A stretch of DNA of 64,000 bases, from the NCBI GenBank assembly GCA_026075535.2, contig AP026538.1:9238001-9302000 (forward strand), written 5' to 3'. Both the position numbers and the translations under genes were made by a program. The notes below the pieces were generated by a model. It saw only the letters and a list, made by a program, of their open reading frames with translations, searched no databases and was not told the DNA's origin. Origin of the DNA: Tricholoma matsutake (taxonomy: Eukaryota; Basidiomycota; Agaricomycetes; Agaricales; Tricholomataceae). The stretch's first letter is position 1. Every line of letters starts with the position of its first letter. This document shows positions 57,209-64,000 of the stretch, piece after piece.

Positions 57209-57535
57209 ACGACCTTTGATATTGCATCAATGACCTGGAACAATTATTTCAGAAATGCAAAGGTAAAGTTTCAAACCAGAGAATGTTCCTCTGCAATACT
57301 TCATGCAAATGCCTGGATTATTGGCGATCGTCTCATGAGATCCTCCAATAGTTCAATATTCTGATTTTGGACCCTTAACTGGTGTGTTGTTGATGTAAGG
57401 GATGGTGATATGAGGGATTTCAGGTTGTAGGATAAATGTTACGTCGTTGTGTAAGATTGGGACCAAGTTCATCCAACCCATCAGTAGGGTGACAATTCGA
57501 AGTGCTCTGAAAGGTGTCTGAAACATTGTTAGATC

Positions 57536-57799
57536 TCAAGATAATTCTGTGACTTTCCTTTCGTCAAATGCGACATATAAGTCCAACATTCCACTGCAAG
57601 TGCATCCGCCAAATTGTTCAGCTAGATGCTTGGGGATTGGGATGACACCAGAGTGCTGTATTGTTACTTGATTAAGAGGCTCAAGACTGTGAATGATTCG
57701 AAGTGATTTTGCATCTTTCTTTGCAATGCAAAACCATTGCGACTGATATGATGAGTTCGATGACTCATATACTCCTGCTTCTATCTTCTTTTTCAGCAT
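57536..57799 (-). pseudogene. Reverse transcriptase start of element C
   Basis: AGVYESSNSSYQSQWFCIAK, LRIIHSLEPLNQVTIQHSG and CSGMLDLYVAFDERKV cover the fingers and the first catalytic Asp strand (MLDLY). The frame then stops; the YIDD strand was not recovered. Confidence 0.88.
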
Positions 57800-58599
57800 C
57801 TCGCAGATCTGTTTGTACAGACCAGGAGGTATAGGGATATTATGTTCAACCCATGGAGTGTGAGGAATAACAGCGAATTTGATAGGAGGAAAGAAGTTGG
57901 GGTGAAAGCTTCCTCATTCTTGTTTGGTCCATGCAAAATCCATTTCATGATTTCGAATAAAATTGTGCATAAGCTTTCATTCTTCTGGCCATAGAAAATT
58001 GCCAGGATGGTTTTTGTCGATAATAGCTTTGCATTTGAGTGTATATTGGGGAGAAGGGACGAACGATGGGGGGTGAGGATTGAGTGTTGGTATTTGCTCA
58101 AGGGGGTTGCCAGTGATTGTTCGAATGATGTGAAATCGATTGGGTAGTTCAGTAATAACTGGTCGAGCTTTCTGTGTGACTGGTTTGTATTTCTGTGAGG
58201 CTGCAAAGGTTGGGTATATAGGGTTGATTGGCGAGATGTGGGGAGGGGAAATAATAGCGGAGTCATGCATAGAGGTGGCCATCAAGGCTGATAAAGACGT
58301 TGCATACTGGTGACTAGCCATTAAATATAAGTTTGCAAGGATCAAAGAAAAGGAAAAGGTGTTCGAAGAGTTTGAGGAGTCAATATCGGAGATAATTGCA
58401 GTGTACTCGATAGTTATGGAGGAATTAGAATGGTCGAAAGAAATAATGAGGGTGCACTGGTTATTCTCTGAGATTTTATCCTCTAGTTGCAAAAATCCTT
58501 GCGAACTACTCTTCTTTGTTGATTAGATCAGGGAATAGTTGGAATAGTGCAGGATGGTGTCAAGTTCAGATCAAATATAGTTATTGTCTGCACTTCATT

Positions 58600-59154
58600 T
58601 CAATAATTCTTGACCGTACTCTCTGTGAGAACATCAAATGGTCGTCCAAGCAGAATGTCATATGCTGGATTGCTGATGATGTGTATCTGCATATAGAGAG
58701 TGATGCTACCGACTTTGCAAGGTACATTCTGTGCCAAACCTAGACTCTGGTCAACACCACCATTAGCCAATTGCAGAGGGATGTGTATCAAAGGATCGTA
58801 TGCAAGACTGAGTTTGTGACAGACTTCTTCCAACATTGCGATGATTGATGAACCTGGATTGACTATGCTTTCAACTGGATTTCTGCCATTGACGTTCATA
58901 ATAACCGATCTAATAGAATGCGATTCCTTTGCTGTGATAAAAGGTTTGGGTATTTCTCCAGGGCGGAGACTGCTAATATAGGTTTCGTAAGGGTCATCAA
59001 TTACAAATATGTCATCATGAAGGAGATTCATAGCATTATTTCCTTCGGGTTGTTGGGTACAATGCGCAGTGACCTGTTTCTTCCATTTTGTACAAACTTT
59101 GGGCAATAGTGAAAGCAATTCTTTGGGGGTTAGAGTGATAATCAGTGTTTTCAT
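58600..59154 (-). pseudogene. Aspartic protease region of element C
   Basis: VESIVNPGSSIIAMLEEVC is the active-site strand and NPAYDILLGRPFDVL the second retropepsin strand. The catalytic Asp before PG or SG is Asn here, so this copy should be catalytically dead. Confidence 0.8.
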
Positions 59155-59655
59155 CGATCAAGTGAAGATGTCTTTGGTGATTCTGTCCTTTTGAATGGGA
59201 GCTTGGGTATGGTATGATGGGCTGTCTTTTGCTTTGACTGTTGATGCAAAGTTGCATTCATGAGGAGATAGGTACAAGTTTTCTTTAGTGCCATTGTAGG
59301 GATGTATTACCGGTTGCAATGTTTTCTTGGAGGTCGAAGATGGTGCCATATTTGAAGTAGGTGGGCTGGTTGCTGTGGACAATGTTGATGGTGCTGGTAG
59401 TTGTGGGACAAATTGTTTGACCGTCGCAGGGATTGAGGGTCGTGAGGTAGGAGCTGTTGGCACATTCGGATCAGTTTGCATAAAAGGTCTACCACTTTGC
59501 AAAGCATATATCTCTTGTTCGAGTGGTGTGATACGATCTTCAGCCATTGTGGATAAGTTGGTAATTTGGTAGACACCCCTGGATGGTGTCGAAGAAACTG
59601 TCAAAGGTGCGATATTATACATTAGCAAGGGGGTAACATTAGATGGAGGGTTTTG

Positions 59656-60762
59656 TCAAGTCCATTCGTCAATCCTGTCCTTGATAAAATGACTGGGGAT
59701 GCTTCGAGGAGTGAATTGACCATTTGGGAGAACGATTTTGCCTTCTGTGTTCTTCTTACACTTTCCTTTGTTGATATAAGACTGGCAAACCAAACAGTCA
59801 CTAATAAAATGTCCTGTAAGCCCACAAAAGATGCAAACTAAGGTTTCAAGCTGGTCCAAATGAAATCTGCTGTTAGGTCAAGTAGTGTTCATGGTCTTCG
59901 AACCTGCTAAAGCTGTTACAAGAGTGGCTGCAAATTTCTTGAGGATTGCTGTAAGGTCTTCCAATTTAATTTGGGGCAAAGATGTCAATGTTGTTGGGAT
60001 TGCCGAAGGTGCTGAAGAATGTGAACTAAGTAACGATGTGGAATCCAAGCAGATAGATCCTGATAAAACAAATTTTGCCACTGGGTGAATATTGTCAAGT
60101 GGGTAGGGGTCATTGGGGTAGTGATTGGGGAATTTTAGTTCGAGTCGTCAAGCAATTCTAGCCCATAAACCTGGTTGGAAACCCCAGACAAAGGCTCTGC
60201 TTTGTTCCACATCAGAAATCCTGCCTTTAGTAGAAAGAAACTTTGTAATGTTATAGAATGACTGATAGTATAATCCCAAACCGCTCGCATTGTAAATACC
60301 TATGCAAAGTTGTTTGCCAACGAGTTTGTCCATGTCCGAAATTGACCATTTCTGATCATCTTTGGAACCAGGGTACAGTTGGTGAATAGCGATGCGAAAG
60401 TTCTGGAACAAAATGCCAGCATCGTATTCTGGAATCAATTCCCAGAGTTTGGAAGTGTCGATATCGAGGTAGCGACAAGCATGCTTCTTCATATCTTCCA
60501 AGTTCGTGACATTACACACCGAGAAAAGTAATTTGAGCTCATTAAAGTATCTGCAAAGTTCTCATGGCTGGGTAGGGTTGAATTTCAGAGCCGTGGAATG
60601 ACCACGAGCTGGCATCGTTGTTTGCGTAGTCATGAATGCAATGTTTCTAGGAGTAGGAGTTAAAACTTGTGTGAATGATGGTAGAGGAGTCGAAGTTGTT
60701 GGAAGGATGAATGAAGATGTAGATGATGAAGACAAAGAAGTAGAAGATGATGTCGAGGGCAA
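59656..60762 (-). pseudogene. gag of element C with CCHC knuckle
   Basis: Three stretches: a Ser/Thr-rich leader (60562-60762), the capsid part (60148-60519, KLWELIPEYDAGILFQNFR and IGIYNASGLGLYYQSF), and the knuckle CIFCGLTGHFISDC at about 59790-59835. Frame changes and stops separate them. Confidence 0.82.
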
Positions 60763-60943
60763 TGAGATTGGTGAAGGGAATAGTCAACAATGAGTCAATT
60801 CTGCTTTGGAAACAGGTATAAGAATATCTCCCAATTGTTTGAGAGACTTGAAGGTGTGGTGAGTGTCGATTTGTAGGTTTCTAGCTTGTGTTGGCCTAAG
60901 CCAGGAGATTCGAGATGGATTAGGGGATGAAATGATTTAGAAA

Positions 60944-60962
60944 CCCCTTGCAGTGGGCTCCA
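60944..60962 (-). other. Primer-binding site of element C
   Basis: Minus strand TGGAGCCCACTGCAAGGGG starts 3 nt after the 5' LTR; the TGG start pairs with a tRNA CCA end. The tRNA is not identified. Confidence 0.7.
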
Positions 60963-60965
60963 AAA

Positions 60966-62105
60966 TGATGATACTCAACCAGGAACCAAACAAAACCCAC
61001 AATAAGGGCTCGAATGGTATAACACTAGTTAGAGGAAGGTTGCAAGGTGGTACTAAATATCATTGCTGTAAACCAAGGGTATGAAAACGACTCTAGAGGG
61101 TGTGCGATAAAGTCTGATGAGGTTTGAAAGTATTCAAAGCGTTGCAATGATGTTCAAGAGAAATTCGATAATGATTGAGAGTGTACAAAGTGCTGCAACA
61201 GCATTCAAGGGAATTCTAGTGACGTTCAGGAGTGTGCAAAGAGTGTAATGAAGTTCGAAGAGTGTGCAAAGAGGTCCGACGATGTTTGAAGAGGTGTGAT
61301 GATGTTTGAAGGCCTTTATAGAAGACAAAGACACTTTCGACGGTGGGCTGAGGATAGACTATAGAGATGTAGAAAGGTGTTGAGAGAGAGGATAGATGAT
61401 ATGCGATGGTTTTGAGAAGCTAGGACAAAGAGTTCGAGGAAATTCAGCATAAAACACTGAATTTCAAGACTAAGTTGAGATGCTTGGACTCAAGAGAATG
61501 GCTCTTAAATCAGACGATTGGTGTGAGAGGATGATGTATTCTGTTCTTCTAAGTAGCTAGTACAAGGCTATATATGTTTGGGAGAAGTGATACTAAAAAG
61601 GAAATAAAACATGAGGAATACATGAGGCAAGATATAAAACAATAGAGAATCTTTGCAAATCATAGAATAAATGAAAGAAGATAAGAAGGGAAACATCTAG
61701 AGGCATGATTTATCACTGGTACCTGTCCCCATTGATCCAATATATCATCAAGATGTCAAAGCGCCACAATCACGTCCTAATATTCCGTCATTGTGTCTCC
61801 TCGTGTCTGGTGGTGCTCGATATGCGATGCACTAACTCTTACAAGGTGTGCTGTGTGTATCTGAAGGGCAGTGCAATAGGTGTATGGCGGCCAAAGGCAT
61901 TCAAAGTGCTGCAATATCATTTGAGGTTGTTCAAAGTTGTTCAAAGTTGTTTGAGATTGTTCAAAGTCATTCGAAGTTGATCAAAGTTGATCAAAGTAGT
62001 TTTGGAGCAGTGTCATGGGGTTTGTAGGGGTTGGGAGCATGCATTTTGATGTGTTGATGCCTCTGGAGACATTCCCAGAGCTTGGAGTGCACAGTGGACC
62101 TATCA
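60966..62105 (-). repeat. 5' LTR of element C
   Basis: 1140 bp; on the plus strand TGATGATACTC...CCTATCA, with short inverted TGAT/ATCA ends. Same family as the solo LTR at 34599-35590. The plus-strand end is rich in TTCAAAGTTG-like short repeats (61925-62000). Confidence 0.82.
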
Positions 62106-62130
62106 CTGTACTGTCAACAAATCTACCTTC

Positions 62131-62391
62131 TTGCAAATTAAAGGGGAGAAAACTGCCAACATGGTGTGGAAGAAGCTCATCTCAATCCATGCCAACAAGG
62201 GCAGGATGTATGAGATGGATCTCCTTGCCAAACTGCAGAACATGCACTATACAGAGGGAGAAAGCATGAGGGAACACTTAATGGAGATGACTGAGCTCAA
62301 AGAAAGGCTTGTGGAGATGAGCATTGAAATTTCCAACCAGTTGTTTGTCACCTACATCCATACCTCACTATCTCTCACTCCCACCTATTGA
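62131..62391 (+). pseudogene. Copia gag fragment (UBN2)
   Basis: KTANMVWKKLISIHANKGRM, MDLLAKLQNMHYTEGESMRE and EISNQLFVTYIHTSL match the second half of the UBN2-type capsid domain. It ends at a stop (62389-62391); the gag tail and knuckle follow in another frame. Confidence 0.82.
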
Positions 62392-62525
62392 CCCCTCTTT
62401 ATTGCCCTCAGCGCTGCTGCTCACAAAGCCGAAAAACCCCTCACAAGCTCCAAATTAATTTGCCACCTAATCGAGGAAGCCTCATCAACGGCCATCAAAG
62501 ACAATATTAACAGTCTAATGCAGCC

Positions 62526-63215
62526 ATGAGTGCTCAGCAGCAGGGGAAAGGCAAAGGAAAGGGGGGGAAGCCTAAATCAAGGAACGAGCGCCACTACACC
62601 AATCCAAACTGTAATATGGATGGACATACAAAGGACCAATGTTGGGAAAAAGGTGGTGGAAAGGAAGGCCAAGTGCCTGAATGGTGGAAGACTCAAAAGG
62701 GAGGCAAAGAGAACAAAAAAGGGTCAATGACGATCAATACAGCAGAAAAATTGGACAACAAGACCATGAATTATGCATTCACAATCTATGGTCCCTCTTG
62801 CAAAGATGATGAGAGCTTTGTACTTGCCATCACCTCAGACTTCCACTCCAAAGCTCATGCCATATCCCAGACAGGGGGAATAATTATTGACTCCAGTGCC
62901 ACAGGTCACTTCTCGCCAAACAAATCAAAGTTCATAAATTACTACAAAATTTCACCAGAGCCAATCCAAGCAGCAGACGGGCGCACATTTAATGTGCTTG
63001 GCAGGGGGGACATGAAAATTGACCTACTGATGGGGAATAATGAGAAACTGACTAGAGTCTTACTCAAGAACATCCACTACTCACCCAGCATGGTGTTCAC
63101 CGTCCTCTCTGTCTCCAGAATGGACTGTGGCAGACTCAGACTCCATATTCACAATGGTTGCTGTGAAATTGAGAGTCCACGACCAAAGATGTCATTGGAT
63201 GAATCCCCTGGTTAA
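62526..63215 (+). pseudogene. Copia zinc knuckle and protease
   Basis: 229 codons. The knuckle reads YTNPNCNMDGHTKDQC, so the first Cys is Tyr (TGC to TAC), then the protease site IIIDSSATGHFSPN, where the usual DSGA is DSSA (GGC/GGT to AGC-type change). Both key substitutions are G to A on the plus strand. It would not bind zinc normally and may lack protease activity. Confidence 0.82.
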
Positions 63216-64000
63216 AGGGCTTTACCGCATCAGCAAAAACACTATAACCACCACCAAAATCGAAACTGCTGCTGTTGCTGCTACAAAGGTCATGTCAATC
63301 AGTGAGCTCCACCATAAAATGGGCCACATAAATCATGACAACCTGTGCAACATGGTAGCAAAGGGGATGGTCACAGGGATCAAGCTTGACATGAACTCCA
63401 AGCCCAAATTTTGTGAGGTGTGCATAAAGTCCAAAGCAACCTGCAAGCTGTTCCCAAAGGAAAGCACCACGGCATACAAAGCCTATGGTAACAAGGTCAT
63501 TACTGACCTATGGGGCCCAGCAAAAGTCACGTCACTTGGGGGGAACAAATTTGCGAATGTCTACCTCAACATATATAGTCATGAGGAGAAGCCATACTAC
63601 CTTCCAGCAAAGTCGGACACATTCAGGGCCTACAAAAAATACAAAGCAGTGCAGAAACAATTAAAATCTTTGGTCGTGACCACGGTGGGGAATTTACAAG
63701 CAAAGCATTCACCAAATACCTGGAGAATGATGGCACAGCCTGCCACCTCATGGTGCATGACTTGCCTGCATCAAATGGTGTTGCTGAATGGGTGAATAGA
63801 ATGCTAATCGAGGGCACTAGATCCCTACTCCAAGCATCCAGTCTACCTGCATTCCTTTGGGCTGAAGCACACCAACACTTTGTCTGGCTGTGGAATTGCT
63901 CACCAACATGCACCCTGCCTGGAAACAAAACTCCACATGAGATGGGGACAGGCAACAAGCCTGACCTCTCTCTCCTGCAGGAGTTCAGTGTGATGGCATG
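63127..64000 (+). pseudogene. Copia pre-integrase and integrase core, partial
   Basis: SELHHKMGHINHDNL and FCEVCIKSKATCKLF form the zinc-binding HHCC part; VITDLWGPAKVTSLGG carries the first core Asp. A frameshift near 63665 puts the rest (GRDHGGEFTSKAF, LPASNGVAEWVNRMLIEGTR) in another frame, with the second Asp and Glu present. Continues past the edge. Confidence 0.87.

Larger units (their letters stand above)
55189..62105 (-). mobile_element. Ty3/gypsy element C, 3' truncated
   Basis: Minus-strand element: 5' LTR 60966-62105, primer site, gag with zinc knuckle, protease, RT, RNase H and integrase, ending at 55189 in the integrase C-terminal region with no 3' LTR. The RT and integrase wording (AGVYESSNSSYQSQWFCI, IHSLEPLNQVTIQHSG) is that of a gypsy lineage abundant in mushrooms and distinct from elements A and B. 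Many stops and frame changes; inactive. Confidence 0.9.
62106..64000 (+). mobile_element. Ty1/copia element cut by element C, runs off the window
   Basis: Gag, protease and integrase of a second copia lineage in order on the plus strand. Its left part is missing because the C LTR ends at 62105 inside gag. RT would lie beyond 64000. Confidence 0.88.

Noticed and set aside
60966..62105. Taking this LTR as the 5' LTR of the plus-strand copia element
   Set aside because: A TGG primer site lies on the minus-strand side (60944-60962) and leads into gypsy C gag, and on the right the LTR cuts straight into the middle of copia gag without a primer site.

Overview
The window reads as nuclear DNA of a filamentous basidiomycete, probably an agaricomycete. 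The unique genes are dense in 50-70 bp introns with GT-AG (once GC-AG) borders and encode typical fungal proteins: chitin synthase, a polyprenyl diphosphate synthase, the INO80 subunit Ies6, a CAX-type antiporter and a type II haloacid dehalogenase. The rest is dominated by LTR retrotransposons of kinds common in mushroom genomes. I cannot place the genus from sequence alone.

Layout. (1) 1-8753: three-level nest of LTR elements. A decayed plus-strand Ty3/gypsy element (A) is interrupted by a complete minus-strand relative (B, 366-6795, 5-bp duplication CTTAC), which carries a 400-bp solo LTR (1038-1437, duplication TCCAC) in front of its chromodomain. (2) 8754-11489: gene-poor, with a TATA/E-box promoter-like stretch and a ~220-bp fold-back repeat. 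(3) 11490-25135: gene island. Polyprenyl diphosphate synthase (+) converges on a small conserved membrane protein (-); chitin synthase (+) converges on Ies6 (-); the CAX antiporter (+) converges on the dehalogenase (-). Several of these are spread over many small exons and were reconstructed from splice sites, reading phase and family conservation. (4) 25526-26310: possible WD-repeat remnant. (5) 27047-32691: near-complete Ty1/copia element with 261-bp LTRs, duplication TGCCA and a primer site matching the anticodon arm of initiator tRNA-Met. (6) 32700-46800: accessory DNA with a solo gypsy LTR, a hAT-like non-autonomous element (35675-37494), a Helitron helicase remnant, a GT-rich tandem repeat and a tRNA-derived SINE with a 13-bp duplication. 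(7) 48084-52000: second gene pocket with a jacalin-like lectin gene, a broken dynamin-like gene and an NLR-like N-terminal region whose last visible intron holds a 20-bp minisatellite. (8) 52000-64000: more mobile DNA, including a minus-strand gypsy element (C, 55189-62105 with its 5' LTR) that cuts into a plus-strand copia element running off the right edge.

The island genes serve housekeeping roles: ubiquinone side-chain synthesis, cell-wall chitin, chromatin remodelling and cation homeostasis. They do not form one pathway. The most unusual points are: LTR divergence of element B that is almost all CpG decay, with matching CGA-to-TGA stops in element A; a 23-bp repeat built from the stop-codon end of the Ies6 gene; the intronic 20-bp minisatellite; the SINE; and the hAT-like element family. 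All exon borders are my reading of the DNA, not transcript data.
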